Positions 1-8,775 are shown, counted from the first letter of the stretch. The stretch: 64,000 nt of DNA from Kaistia granuli DSM 23481 (GCF_000380505.1 NZ_AQYH01000003.1:248001-312000), one strand, 5' to 3'. Program-made: numbers and translations. The notes: generated from the letters alone by a model not told the origin.

Positions 1-560
1 TCCGCCGTGACGGCGAAGTCCGGCCGGTCGAAGAAGCCGAGCAGCGAGGCGAGATTGTCAGGGGCTTGCCGCCGTAGTTGGTCGGCGGTCGCCGAATTGG
101 CAAAGGCAGCCCGCGCCGCGTCGCGTGGAAGGCGTTTCATCCAGTCGGCGACTTCGGCATAGGGACGCATATTGTCCGGAGCGGGCCCGAACAGCCAGGC
201 CGGCCGAGCGAGCACGAGCCCGGCGACGCGATCCGGATGGCGCGTGGCGATATGGAGCGCAATCGCAGCCCCCATCGAGATGCCACCGACGACGAAGCGT
301 TCGATGCCCTTTGCATCGCAGGCCGCGAGCACGTCGTCGGCGAACATCGCCTTGGAAAACGGCCGGACGCTGCCGGGTGTCGATCGGCCCTGGGCGCGGC
401 ATTCGACGGTCAGGCGACGATAGTCGGGACTATCGGGAAAGTTCTCGACGATCTGGCGATTGTCGCCACCGAGGCCATGCTGGAAGACGACCGGAAATCC
501 GGCACCGCTATCGAAAACACGGAGATCGGCGTCGTCGCGCCGGAGGCTCGATGCGGTCAT
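1..560 (-). CDS. alpha/beta hydrolase (partial, C-terminus off the left edge)
   Basis: The open frame starts at the ATG at 560 and is still open at base 1, so only the first 186 residues are present. The protein has the alpha/beta hydrolase pattern: an oxyanion-hole HG in QHGLGG near residue 28 and the nucleophile elbow GGISMGAA with Ser95. The acid and histidine of the triad would lie outside the window. Its start overlaps the stop of the upstream isomerase gene as ATGA (557-560), so it is the last visible gene of a minus-strand operon of sugar-type catabolic genes. A lactonase or ester hydrolase role in that pathway is inference; the substrate cannot be read from the sequence. Confidence 0.85.
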   Translation of the reverse strand, partial: MTASSLRRDDADLRVFDSGAGFPVVFQHGLGGDNRQIVENFPDSPDYRRLTVECRAQGRSTPGSVRPFSKAMFADDVLAACDAKGIERFVVGGISMGAAIALHIATRHPDRVAGLVLARPAWLFGPAPDNMRPYAEVADWMKRLPRDAARAAFANSATADQLRRQAPDNLASLLGFFDRPDFAVTA

Positions 561-1381
561 GGCCTGAGCTGCCTGGAAAGGTACGCGGCGACGCCGGGCG
601 CTTCCTCGGCCGACAGGCCATGCGTTACCACCGGGCCATCGAAGCCCACCGCCCGCAAGCGCGCGAAAAAATCGGGAAAATCGACAATCCCGGCTCCGGC
701 GGTGGCGAAGCTGCCATCGGCCTTGCGGTCCTTGGCATGCGCCATGGCGATGCGGCCGCCGAGCCTGCCGATCGCCTCGGCCACGACCTGCCGTGCCGTG
801 TCTCGGTCGGCGATCTCGAACAGATTGGCCGGGTCGAGCACGAAGCGGATGCGCTTCGAACCGATCGCCGCGACTAGCCTCTCGCCGTCCTCGGCCGAGG
901 TGACGACATTGGCCTGTTCCGGCTCGACGCCGAGATCGACGCTGGCGGCCTCGGCCAGCGCGACTGCCTTGTCCATTTCGGTGAGGAGATCGGCCCAGGC
1001 CTCCGGGGTCGTATTGTCGGGGTGATGAGCCCATTGATCGACGGGATCGCGGGTGCCAGTGCAAAGCGTCACCAGCGGGATGTCGAGCGCGCGCGCCGCC
1101 GCCAGCATGAGCCCGAGCCGGCGCATGCCCACCTCCCGCACCGCAGGGTCGGGATGGATCATGTTATAGGTGCCGGAGAGCGCGACCAGCTCGACGCCGG
1201 TCTCGGCGACGGCCTGGCGGATCCCGTCGATCGTCGCGGCCGGGATCTCGTCCGGCATGGCCGGCAATCCTGCGCAGGCCATGTTGAACTGGGCGCAGCG
1301 ATAGCCGGCCGCCTTGCAGGCGGCCAGCACGGTTAACGGAGTGCTACCAGAAAAGGTCTTGGCGAAGATGCCGAGGCGCAT
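557..1381 (-). CDS. sugar phosphate isomerase/epimerase family protein (TIM barrel)
   Basis: 274 residues with the xylose-isomerase-like / AP endonuclease 2 TIM-barrel pattern. Candidate metal ligands are the Glu in GVEPEQAN, the Asp in VLDPANLFE and the His in AHAKDRK. The fourth ligand, normally a Glu at the end of strand 8, is not obvious: the segment reads GPVVTHGLSAEE, with Thr-His where Glu is expected. Such enzymes interconvert ketoses, aldoses or keto-inositols. The start is joined to the preceding oxidoreductase by a TGATG junction at 1379-1383, and its own end overlaps the hydrolase gene by four bases. Substrate unknown. Confidence 0.82.
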   Translation of the reverse strand: MRLGIFAKTFSGSTPLTVLAACKAAGYRCAQFNMACAGLPAMPDEIPAATIDGIRQAVAETGVELVALSGTYNMIHPDPAVREVGMRRLGLMLAAARALDIPLVTLCTGTRDPVDQWAHHPDNTTPEAWADLLTEMDKAVALAEAASVDLGVEPEQANVVTSAEDGERLVAAIGSKRIRFVLDPANLFEIADRDTARQVVAEAIGRLGGRIAMAHAKDRKADGSFATAGAGIVDFPDFFARLRAVGFDGPVVTHGLSAEEAPGVAAYLSRQLRP

Positions 1382-2457
1382 CAGACCGCCCCCACCCTGT
1401 CGGGCACGCTGACCGCCTCGCCGGTCCGGACCGACTCGGCGATCGCCGCCATGGCGCGCACCGAGGCGAGCCCGTCATGGATATCGGCGCCCTGCTGCCT
1501 CGCGCCGTTCAGGATGGTATCGGCGAAGCCCTCGAGCTGGCGGCGGAAGAAATGACCGTCGGCACCCAGCGGCCGGCGATAGGTCGCGTCTTTCTCCGAG
1601 AAGATCTCGACGTCGCTCGATTTGAAGTACCAGGGATTGTAGGTCTTCGCGACGATGCTGCCGTTTTCGCCATAGAGCTGGAAGCCCTCGAACCAGTCCA
1701 TGCGCACCGCGACCGTCAGATCGAGATGGCCGAGCGTGCCATTGGCGAAGCTGGTTTCGACGAACCAGCTATAGGCGCCGAAACGCTCCGACAGCCGCGC
1801 CCGCACCTCGGTGATCTCGCCGCAGAGGAACCGCGCGGTATCCACGAGATGGCTGCCATGGGCGAGCATGAAATAGCGGCGCAGATCGGCCTTGGGATCC
1901 TCGCTCGGCTTCTTCGCGAACCTGCTCGTGACCGGCAGAGGCTGCACGGCATCCGTCATCGTGTAGCGATGGGTGCTGTCGCAATACCAGGCCTTGAGCG
2001 CCAGCAGCTGGCCCATTTCGTTCTGGATGAAATCCCGGGCCGCCTCCAGGCCGGGATCGAAGCGCTTCATATGGCCGACCTGCAGGGTCAGCCCGGTGAG
2101 CTCGACCACCTCCTTCAGCGCCTCGACTTCCTCGACCGAGGTGCCGAGCGGTTTCTCGCACAGCACGTGTTTGCCGGCTTCCAGCGCCCGGATCGCCATG
2201 GAAACGTGAAAACTGTCCGAGATCGCAACGATCACCGCCTCGACCTCCGGATCCCGCAGCATGGCCTCGTAGTCGGCATAGGCCATTTGCGGCTCGTAGG
2301 TCGCCGCCATGCGGGCGAGCAGGTCCGGGGCGGCGTCGCAAATGGCGTAGAGATCGGCGTTGCGCGCCTTCACGCAGGATTCGAGATGGGCGAATTGCGC
2401 GATCGGCCCGCAGCCGAGAACACCGATCCGCAGCCTGCGCGCTTCCTTCTTGATCAT
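1381..2457 (-). CDS. Gfo/Idh/MocA family oxidoreductase
   Basis: 358 residues. The N-terminal Rossmann fold carries the dinucleotide motif GVLGCGPIAQ near residue 12, and the family signature EKPLGTS contains the conserved Lys of the active site. The C-terminal half is the alpha/beta substrate domain. Family members are NAD(P)-dependent dehydrogenases or related enzymes acting on sugars, inositols or their derivatives. The start is supported by AAGGA six bases upstream of the ATG at 2457. It lies between two TIM-barrel isomerases, 19 bases after the first and joined by TGATG to the second, which fits a dehydrogenase-isomerase pathway. Exact substrate unknown. Confidence 0.88.
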   Translation of the reverse strand: MIKKEARRLRIGVLGCGPIAQFAHLESCVKARNADLYAICDAAPDLLARMAATYEPQMAYADYEAMLRDPEVEAVIVAISDSFHVSMAIRALEAGKHVLCEKPLGTSVEEVEALKEVVELTGLTLQVGHMKRFDPGLEAARDFIQNEMGQLLALKAWYCDSTHRYTMTDAVQPLPVTSRFAKKPSEDPKADLRRYFMLAHGSHLVDTARFLCGEITEVRARLSERFGAYSWFVETSFANGTLGHLDLTVAVRMDWFEGFQLYGENGSIVAKTYNPWYFKSSDVEIFSEKDATYRRPLGADGHFFRRQLEGFADTILNGARQQGADIHDGLASVRAMAAIAESVRTGEAVSVPDRVGAV

Positions 2458-2476
2458 GGGATGTCCTTCTTGCGGT

Positions 2477-3286
2477 TCAGGCGACGAGCGTGCGCATCGT
2501 CTCGCGGTTCTGCCGGACGGCCTTGGCCGGATCGGCAGCGGCGAGGTCCGATTCTTCTTCCAGGATCAGCCAGCCGTTGAAGTTCGGGCTGGCGGCGACG
2601 AGATCGATCACCGCCCGCGTCTCGCAGATGCCGCTGCCCAGCATCCGCCATTCGCCGTTCGCATCGACATCTTTCAGATGCAGGTAGCGGATGCGGTCCC
2701 GATAGGTTGCGAGCGTGTCGAGGATGTCGTGGCCGCCGCGCAGGATGTGGCCGGTATCCGGCACCCAGCCGATCCGGTCGGGATCGAGTTGGTCGAACAG
2801 CTGGTCATAGTCAGCGCGCGTGAAGAGCAACGTGTCATGATGCGAGCTTGGATGCAGCGCCACCGGCACGCCGGCGCGCTGCCCCAGCCTGCCCGCCGCA
2901 TTGTAGAAGGTCGCCGCCGCGGCGAACTTCTCGTCGCGCGGGCCGGCCGACATCACTGTCGCGCTGCCGAGCGACAGAACAGCGCCGGGAAAGGCGGCGA
3001 CAAAGTCGAGCGCGCGGTCGACCATGGCGAGGTCGGCGTCGAGTTGATCCGGCTCGGTGAAGCCGCTCGGACTGGCGCAGGCGAAGGCGGCGAGTTCCAG
3101 GCCGTGCTCCGCGAGAACGCGCCCGAACGCAGCCGGCCGATGCGCATAGCCGCCGATCATCCGGTTGGTGATCTCGATGCCGGAATAGCCGGCCGCCCCG
3201 ATCGTCTCGATGAGCTCTGCCGGCCCGCCGGACCACCTCTCTCCCAGCATTTCCCAGGTATAGGTCTGGCAGCCGATCTGCAGCAT
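2477..3286 (-). CDS. sugar phosphate isomerase/epimerase family protein (IolE/hydroxypyruvate isomerase-like TIM barrel)
   Basis: 269 residues from MLQIGCQTYTWEML, the start that matches where family members begin. An in-frame extension to 3394 exists but reads through likely promoter DNA. Likely ligand segments are IEITNRMIGG, ALHPSSHHDT, GWVPDTGHI, YLHLKDVD and WLILEEESD, so here the metal set looks complete, unlike the second isomerase of this operon. The gene is first in the minus-strand operon, divergent from another Gfo/Idh/MocA gene at 3439. An inosose dehydratase or ketose epimerase activity is possible but cannot be decided from sequence alone. Confidence 0.83.
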   Translation of the reverse strand: MLQIGCQTYTWEMLGERWSGGPAELIETIGAAGYSGIEITNRMIGGYAHRPAAFGRVLAEHGLELAAFACASPSGFTEPDQLDADLAMVDRALDFVAAFPGAVLSLGSATVMSAGPRDEKFAAAATFYNAAGRLGQRAGVPVALHPSSHHDTLLFTRADYDQLFDQLDPDRIGWVPDTGHILRGGHDILDTLATYRDRIRYLHLKDVDANGEWRMLGSGICETRAVIDLVAASPNFNGWLILEEESDLAAADPAKAVRQNRETMRTLVA

Positions 3287-3438
3287 GATGGGCCCGATCC
3301 GGGTTGGGCGACGCGCCGTCAGGCTGCGTCTAGCTGAATTCATGCTTGCTGCTTTCTGCGCAACGGTCAAGCATTGTGATGCAGGAAGGCGCATTCACCG
3401 GCAGAGTTGCTTGTCCATCAAGGCGGGGGAAGGTTCAC
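3287..3438. promoter_or_regulatory. divergent promoter region of the first catabolic cluster, with an inverted repeat
   Basis: This 152-base gap separates the minus-strand isomerase operon from the plus-strand oxidoreductase. It holds an inverted repeat ATGCTTG (3342-3348) / CAAGCAT (3368-3374) with arms spaced about 2.5 helix turns apart, which is a plausible operator. No convincing -35/-10 pair could be fixed by eye. A strong ribosome binding site, GGGGGAAGG, ends six bases before the ATG at 3439. Confidence 0.4.
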
Positions 3439-4581
3439 ATGAAGCGATCAGAACGGCTCGGCATTGGGCTCGTCGGATGCGGCAACATCGCCGGCACTTA
3501 CCTGCGCAATGCCGGCCTGTTTTCCGGCGTCGAATTTCGCGCCTGCGCCGATCTGGACGAAGCGGCCGCGTCCCGGCGGGCCGACGAGTTCGGCCTCAAA
3601 GCGCTGCCCCTCGATGCCTTGCTGGCGGATGATGCCGTCGATCTCGTCCTGAACCTCACGGTGCCGAACGCGCATTTCGCCGTCTCGATGGCAGCGCTGG
3701 CGGCCGGCAAGCACGTCTTCACGGAAAAACCGCTGGCCGCGACGGCGACCGAGGGGCGCCGTCTTGTCGCCGAGGCGGAGCGGCTTGGGCTTGCGATCGG
3801 TTCGGCGCCCGATACCTTCCTGGGCGCCGCGGGCCGCCTGGCGCGCCGGATGGTGGAGGATGGTGCGATCGGCAAGGTGGTGACCGGCACCGCCTTCATG
3901 ATGACGCGCGGCATGGAGCATTGGCATCCCAATCCGCAGTTCTACTACCAGCCGGGCGGCGGCCCGGTGCTCGACATGGGGCCCTACTACATCACCATGC
4001 TGGTCAATTTGCTCGGGCCAGCTCGGCGAATCATGGCGATGAACACCACCGGCGAGCCGGAACGCCGGATCACCGCGCCCGGACCAACGCATGGCGCGCG
4101 GTTCAGCGTCGGCACGCCGACGACGATCACCGCGCTGATCGAATTCGCCTCGGGGGCGACGGTCGTCGCCGGCATGAGCTGGGACGTATTCCGGCATGGC
4201 AACCATCCGATCGAACTGCACGGCACGGAAGGATCCTTGCGCCTGCCCGATCCCGATACATTCGGAGGAACGGTCGCCATCAGCCGTCGCGGGGCCGATT
4301 GGGAGGAACACGCGACCGCCGGGCTTCGGCATGGCCGGCTCAACTGGCCTTATGACGCACCGGACCGCGCCAATTATCGCATGCTCGGCGTGGCCGATCT
4401 CGCGGCGGCGCTGGAAGAGGACCGGCCGGCGCGCGCCTCGGGCGCACTCGCCCTGCATGTGCTGGAAGTCCTCGAAGGTATGCTCGAAGCCTCGATCTCC
4501 GGCGCGCCCGTGCATCTCCCCGAACGGAGCGTCCGCCCGGCGCCTCTTACAGAATCGGAGGCGGTGGCACTCGGTGGATGA
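3439..4581 (+). CDS. Gfo/Idh/MocA family oxidoreductase
   Basis: 380 residues from MKRSERLGIGLVGCGNIAG. The start is fixed by the GGGGAAGG ribosome binding site just before the ATG at 3439; a longer in-frame start exists upstream but has no such support. The protein shows the Rossmann motif GLVGCGNIAG and the EKPLAAT signature with the family Lys. It is divergent from the isomerase operon and probably shares its regulation. A dehydrogenase for a sugar or cyclitol derivative is the likely role. It differs clearly from the 1381-2457 paralogue, so the two probably catalyse different steps. Confidence 0.87.
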   Translation: MKRSERLGIGLVGCGNIAGTYLRNAGLFSGVEFRACADLDEAAASRRADEFGLKALPLDALLADDAVDLVLNLTVPNAHFAVSMAALAAGKHVFTEKPLAATATEGRRLVAEAERLGLAIGSAPDTFLGAAGRLARRMVEDGAIGKVVTGTAFMMTRGMEHWHPNPQFYYQPGGGPVLDMGPYYITMLVNLLGPARRIMAMNTTGEPERRITAPGPTHGARFSVGTPTTITALIEFASGATVVAGMSWDVFRHGNHPIELHGTEGSLRLPDPDTFGGTVAISRRGADWEEHATAGLRHGRLNWPYDAPDRANYRMLGVADLAAALEEDRPARASGALALHVLEVLEGMLEASISGAPVHLPERSVRPAPLTESEAVALGG

Positions 4582-4593
4582 GTAACCATCGCA

Positions 4594-4658
4594 CCAATGC
4601 CGCGATGCAATGCATCCGGCGACGGGCTATAGTCGCTGCAACCGCAGCGCGGCATTGG
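4594..4658 (+). other. two-tier inverted repeat between genes
   Basis: Arms CCAATGCCGCG (4594-4604) and CGCGGCATTGG (4648-4658) are perfect 11-base complements. Between them lies a second palindrome, GATGCAATGCATC (4604-4616). The structure begins 12 bases after the oxidoreductase stop and ends just before the ribosome binding site of the next gene. It could end transcription of one gene or form a 5' leader of the other. There is no T tract. Confidence 0.45.
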
Positions 4659-4674
4659 CGATTAGGAGAGAACC

Positions 4675-5037
4675 ATGAATCGGAATTTGTTGATCTTGCT
4701 GGCCGGCCTGTTTTTGATCGTCGCGTCCTTCATCGCCTATATCGTCCCCGCATCGGCCCAGTCGGAGCGCATTGATCCCGTCGATTCCAGCCAGTTCCGC
4801 AAGCTCTCCTGCGACGAGATCGCCTCCCGCATCCAGGCGCTCAACGTTCCGATCTCCAGCGACAGCAACAGCTGGGACGAGCTGCGCCGCAACCCGACGC
4901 TGCAATTCATCCTGCTCGGCATCCGCACGCCCAATCCGACCTACGAGGACTTCATGGCGCATGTCCGCGGCGAGCGCATCGCGCTGATCGAAGTCGCCGT
5001 CGCCAAGAATTGCGCCGCCCAGCGCGGCGTCCAGTAG
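4675..5037 (+). CDS. small secreted or membrane-anchored protein of unknown function
   Basis: 120 residues, not recognised. The N-terminus NLLILLAGLFLIVASFIAY is a strong hydrophobic segment followed by PASAQS, which looks like a signal peptide with cleavage after ASA. The mature part of about 90 residues is polar and has two cysteines (in KLSCDEI and KNCAAQ) that could form a disulfide in the periplasm. The start has a good site, AGGAGAG, before the ATG at 4675. It is followed by a GC-rich hairpin, so it is probably transcribed alone. Periplasmic location is inferred; the function is unknown. Confidence 0.75.
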   Translation: MNRNLLILLAGLFLIVASFIAYIVPASAQSERIDPVDSSQFRKLSCDEIASRIQALNVPISSDSNSWDELRRNPTLQFILLGIRTPNPTYEDFMAHVRGERIALIEVAVAKNCAAQRGVQ

Positions 5038-5048
5038 TTGCTTTGAGC

Positions 5049-5075
5049 CGAGGCGGCGGCGTATCCGCCGCCTCG
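5049..5075 (+). terminator. GC-rich hairpin after the small secreted protein
   Basis: Perfect 11-base stem CGAGGCGGCGG (5049-5059) / CCGCCGCCTCG (5065-5075) with loop CGTAT, 12 bases after the stop codon. The following bases are not T-rich, so intrinsic termination is plausible but not proven. Confidence 0.55.
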
Positions 5076-5141
5076 TGAGCCAACAGGATCGTCGCTTCCC
5101 GCGCCGCAGGCTTGCTCGGGAACAGGGCTGGGTCGGGATCG

Positions 5142-6161
5142 ATGTCGGGACGTGCGCGAATTGACTGGGTGGACTACGCCAAGGGTTTTTGCATCGTCAT
5201 AGTTGTGATGATGCATTCGACCCTCGGCGTCGAAAAGGCGGCCGGGGCCGAAAGCTGGATGGGCCATCTGGTCGCTTTCGCCAAGCCGTTCCGCATGCCG
5301 GACTTCTTCCTTATCTCTGGCCTGTTCCTGTCCCGCGTCATAGATCGCGACTGGCGAACCTATGCCGACAAGAAGATCGTCCATTTCGTCTATTTCTACG
5401 TGCTCTGGCTCGTGATCCAGTTCGTATTCAAGGCGCCCGGCATGGTCGCCGAGCAAGGCGCCGGCGGCGCGCTCGGCGAGTTCTTCCTCGCTTTCATCGA
5501 GCCGTTCGGCACGCTCTGGTTCATCTATCTGCTGCCGATCTTCTTCGCCGTCACCAAGCTGCTGCGCGGCGTTCCCACCTGGATCGTCCTCGTCGCCGCG
5601 GCGGCGCTCGAGATCGCCCCTGTCCATACCGGCTGGGTGATCCCGGACGAGTTCGCCGCGCGCTTCGTCTATTTCTATGCGGGCTATGTGCTGGCACCGC
5701 AGGTCTTCCGGCTCGCCGCGGCCGTCATCGCACGACCCGGGCTGGCGGGGTTCGGCTTGCTAGTCTGGGCTCTCGTCAACGGGCTCGTCGTGTTCGCCGG
5801 CTATTCCGAACTGCCCTTCGTCGGCCTTGGTCTCGGCGTCCTCGGCGCCTGTGCCGTCGTCGCCTTCTCGGCGCTGCTTTCGAAGGCCGACCTGATGGCG
5901 CCGCTGCGCTATTTCGGCGAGCATTCGATCGCCATCTATCTCGCCTTCTTCCTGCCGATGGCGGCGACCCGTGCCATCCTGCTCAAGACCGGGTTTATCC
6001 CGGATCTCGGCACCGTCGCGCTGATCGTCACAGCGGCAGGTGTCATCGCGCCCTTATTGCTGGAGTGGCTCGTTCGCGGCACCCGCTTCAATTTCCTGTT
6101 CGTGCGGCCGGGCTGGGCGCGCCTCGACCGGGTGCGGTCCGGCCTAGCTCCGGCGGAATAG
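5142..6161 (+). CDS. acyltransferase family 3 membrane protein
   Basis: 339 residues from MSGRARIDWVDYAKG, where acyltransferase 3 proteins usually begin; the longer TTG start at 5112 is less likely. The first helix region carries DYAKGFCIVIVVMMH, the characteristic Asp/His neighbourhood of the family. About ten hydrophobic segments follow, so it sits in the inner membrane. These enzymes usually transfer acetyl or succinyl groups to exported sugars. Its partner polymer is not evident from the neighbours, though the window has exopolysaccharide and LPS clusters. The next gene starts three bases after its stop. Confidence 0.8.
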   Translation: MSGRARIDWVDYAKGFCIVIVVMMHSTLGVEKAAGAESWMGHLVAFAKPFRMPDFFLISGLFLSRVIDRDWRTYADKKIVHFVYFYVLWLVIQFVFKAPGMVAEQGAGGALGEFFLAFIEPFGTLWFIYLLPIFFAVTKLLRGVPTWIVLVAAAALEIAPVHTGWVIPDEFAARFVYFYAGYVLAPQVFRLAAAVIARPGLAGFGLLVWALVNGLVVFAGYSELPFVGLGLGVLGACAVVAFSALLSKADLMAPLRYFGEHSIAIYLAFFLPMAATRAILLKTGFIPDLGTVALIVTAAGVIAPLLLEWLVRGTRFNFLFVRPGWARLDRVRSGLAPAE

Positions 6162-6164
6162 ATC

Positions 6165-7595
6165 GTGCCCGCATCCCCTCGGACGCTCGTCTGGCTTCGT
6201 GACGACCTTCGTCTTGGCGACAATCCCGCCCTGTCGGCGGCGGTCGCGGACGCTACCTCGATCGTCATCATCTATGTCCTCGACGAGATGAGCGAAGGCA
6301 TTCGCCCGCTGGGAGCGGCCGCGAAATGGTGGCTGCATCATTCGCTCGCCGCCCTCGACCGGGATCTCTCGGCGTTTGGACATTCGCTGGTACTGCGGCG
6401 TGGACCGGCGGCGGAGGTCATTCCGGCGCTCGCCGAAGCGATCGGCGCGGACCGGGTCACATGGAACCGGCGCTATGGCGCGGGCGAACGGGCGGCCGAC
6501 ACGGCGATCAAGTCGGAGCTCAAGCAGAAGGGCGTCCGCGTCGACAGTTTCCAGGCCAATCTGCTTTGCGAGCCCTGGACGGTGCAAACCCAGAGCGGCC
6601 AGCCCTTCCGGGTCTTCACGCCGTTCTGGAAGGCCTGCCGCACCCATTTGCCACCGCGATTGCCCCTGCCCCGTCCGGAGGCCCTGCCCGCCCCCATCGA
6701 CGGAGTGGCCTCCGACGCGCTCGCCTCGTGGCGATTGCTGCCGAGCCAGCCGGACTGGGCCGGCGGCCTCCGGGAGGCCTGGACGCCAGGCGAAGCCGGC
6801 GCGACGGCGCGATTTGAGGCGTTTCGCAGCGAACGGTTGCTACGCTATGCCCGCCAGCGCGACGAGCCGGCGGCCGAGGCATCGTCCCGGCTCTCGCCGC
6901 ATCTGCGCTTCGGTGAAATCAGTCCGTTCCAGCTCTGGCACGGCCTGTCTCAGCCCCATTCCACAGATGATGCCGATACGGCCAATCTCGACAAGTTCCT
7001 ATCCGAAATCGGCTGGCGGGAGTTTTCCTGGCACCTGCTCTATCACCAGCCGGATCTGGCGACCCGGAACTTCCAGCCGCGCTTCGACGCCTTTCCCTGG
7101 CCCGCGGTCGACCAGAACGCGCTGACAGCCTGGCGGCGCGGCAGGACCGGCTTCCCGATCATTGACGCCGGCATGCGCGAACTCTGGCGGACCGGCTGGA
7201 TGCACAACCGGGTCCGGATGATCGTGGCCTCGTTCCTGGTCAAGAACCTGCTCATCGACTGGCGCGTCGGCGAGGCATGGTTCTGGGATACGCTGGTCGA
7301 TGCCGATGCGGCCAACAATCCGGCGAGCTGGCAATGGGTCGCCGGCTCGGGAGCCGACGCGGCGCCCTATTTCCGGATTTTCAATCCGCTGCTGCAAAGC
7401 GAAAAATTCGACCCCGGCGGCGCCTATATCCGCACCCATGTTCCGGAGCTGGCACGCCTCGACGCCAAGTCGATTCACAACCCGGCCAAGGCAGGCGGCG
7501 TTGCCGGCTACCCGGATCCGATCGTCGACCTCGGGGTAACGCGCGAACGGGCGCTTCGCGCCTTTTCCCGGCTTCGCAACGACGACGAGGAATAG
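6165..7595 (+). CDS. phrB: deoxyribodipyrimidine photo-lyase (class I CPD photolyase)
   Basis: 476 residues from the GTG at 6165. The N-terminal antenna domain starts TLVWLRDDLRLGDNPAL. The C-terminal FAD domain has the expected series: LSPHLRFGEIS, TGFPIIDAGMRELWRTGWMHN, then NNPASWQWVAGSGADAAPYF. These contain the conserved Trp and Asn residues that bind FAD and the lesion. The enzyme splits cyclobutane pyrimidine dimers with blue light. Length is normal for class I. It follows the acyltransferase by three bases, so the two are probably co-transcribed, without an obvious functional link. Confidence 0.95.
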   Translation: MPASPRTLVWLRDDLRLGDNPALSAAVADATSIVIIYVLDEMSEGIRPLGAAAKWWLHHSLAALDRDLSAFGHSLVLRRGPAAEVIPALAEAIGADRVTWNRRYGAGERAADTAIKSELKQKGVRVDSFQANLLCEPWTVQTQSGQPFRVFTPFWKACRTHLPPRLPLPRPEALPAPIDGVASDALASWRLLPSQPDWAGGLREAWTPGEAGATARFEAFRSERLLRYARQRDEPAAEASSRLSPHLRFGEISPFQLWHGLSQPHSTDDADTANLDKFLSEIGWREFSWHLLYHQPDLATRNFQPRFDAFPWPAVDQNALTAWRRGRTGFPIIDAGMRELWRTGWMHNRVRMIVASFLVKNLLIDWRVGEAWFWDTLVDADAANNPASWQWVAGSGADAAPYFRIFNPLLQSEKFDPGGAYIRTHVPELARLDAKSIHNPAKAGGVAGYPDPIVDLGVTRERALRAFSRLRNDDEE

Positions 7596-7736
7596 TCTTC
7601 TCGCAGGGGCCGCCTCCGAAGAATGATATTTCGCCGACCGGATGGGCACGGGGGAATGGTGCTTTGCGAGGGAGACCGGCTTGAAGACAGTCTGTGGGCC
7701 AGCTAGCCTCCCTGTCTCAAAGTCCAGAAAGCAATC

Positions 7737-8774
7737 ATGGCCGTCCTTTCTTCCGTCGTCGAAGCCATCGGCAACACGCCGCTCATCCGTCTCCGTCGTG
7801 CCTCCGATGAAACCGGCTGCGAGATCCTGGGCAAGGCCGAGTTCAAGAATCCCGGCCAGTCGGTCAAGGACCGCGCCGCGCTGTTCATCATCCAGGATGC
7901 GCTCGCCAAGGGGCAGCTTCGCCCCGGCGGCACGATCGTCGAGGGAACGGCCGGCAACACCGGCATCGGCCTGGCGCTTGTCGCCAGCGCGCTCGGCTTC
8001 AAGACGGTCATCGTCATTCCGGAAACGCAGTCGCAGGAGAAGAAGGATGCGCTGCGGCTCGCCGGCGCGACGCTGATCGAGGTTCCGGCCGTGCCCTATC
8101 GGGATCCCAACAACTACGTGAAGCTGTCGGGCCGCCTCGCCGAGCAGCTGGCGCGGACGGAACCGAATGGCGCGATCTGGGCCAACCAGTTCGACAACGT
8201 CGCCAACCGCCAGGCGCATATCGATACGACAGGTCCGGAGATCTGGGCACAGACGGACGGCAAGGTCGACGGTTTCGTCTCGGCCGTCGGATCCGGCGGC
8301 ACGCTGGCAGGTGTCGGCATCGCGCTCAAGGCGCGCAATCCGAGCATCCAGATCGCGCTTGCCGATCCGCTCGGCGCGGCGCTGTTCAGCTATTACACTA
8401 CCGGCGTCCTGAAGGCAGAGGGCTCCTCGATCACCGAGGGCATCGGCCAGGGTCGCATCACCGCCAATCTGGAAGGCGCTCCGGTCGACGCGGCCTACCA
8501 GATCACCGATACCGAGGCCCTCGAAGTCGTCTTCGAACTCGCGGAGCACGAAGGCCTCTGCCTCGGCGGTTCTTCGGGCATCAACATCGCCGGCGCGATC
8601 CACCTCGCCAAGGCGCTTGGTCCCGGCCATACGATCGTGACGATCCTCTGCGACTACGGCACGCGCTATCAATCGAAGCTGTTCAATCCGACGTTCCTGC
8701 GCGAAAAGGGGTTGCCGGTTCCCGGCTGGCTCGAGCGCCGGACCGAAAGCGCTGTTCCCTACGAAGAGGCATGA
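7737..8774 (+). CDS. cysK: cysteine synthase A (O-acetylserine sulfhydrylase-type PLP enzyme)
   Basis: 345 residues. The PLP Lys is in KNPGQSVKDRAA near residue 45, the substrate loop is GTAGNTGIGLA and the phosphate loop is GSGGTLAG. The enzyme makes cysteine from O-acetylserine and sulfide in the cytoplasm. The C-terminus is somewhat longer than the roughly 310 residues of enteric CysK. It is followed one base later by an AlaX gene and then by a sulfurtransferase, giving a small sulfur operon. The 141-base gap before it shows no recognised riboswitch. A related cystathionine beta-synthase-type activity cannot be fully excluded. Confidence 0.9.
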   Translation: MAVLSSVVEAIGNTPLIRLRRASDETGCEILGKAEFKNPGQSVKDRAALFIIQDALAKGQLRPGGTIVEGTAGNTGIGLALVASALGFKTVIVIPETQSQEKKDALRLAGATLIEVPAVPYRDPNNYVKLSGRLAEQLARTEPNGAIWANQFDNVANRQAHIDTTGPEIWAQTDGKVDGFVSAVGSGGTLAGVGIALKARNPSIQIALADPLGAALFSYYTTGVLKAEGSSITEGIGQGRITANLEGAPVDAAYQITDTEALEVVFELAEHEGLCLGGSSGINIAGAIHLAKALGPGHTIVTILCDYGTRYQSKLFNPTFLREKGLPVPGWLERRTESAVPYEEA

Positions 8775-8775
8775 C

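Noticed and set aside
7596-7736. Possible riboswitch or sulfur-responsive leader before cysK
   Set aside because: Only a weak six-base pairing (AGGGAG / CTCCCT) with a loop of about 40 bases; no known riboswitch core could be built.
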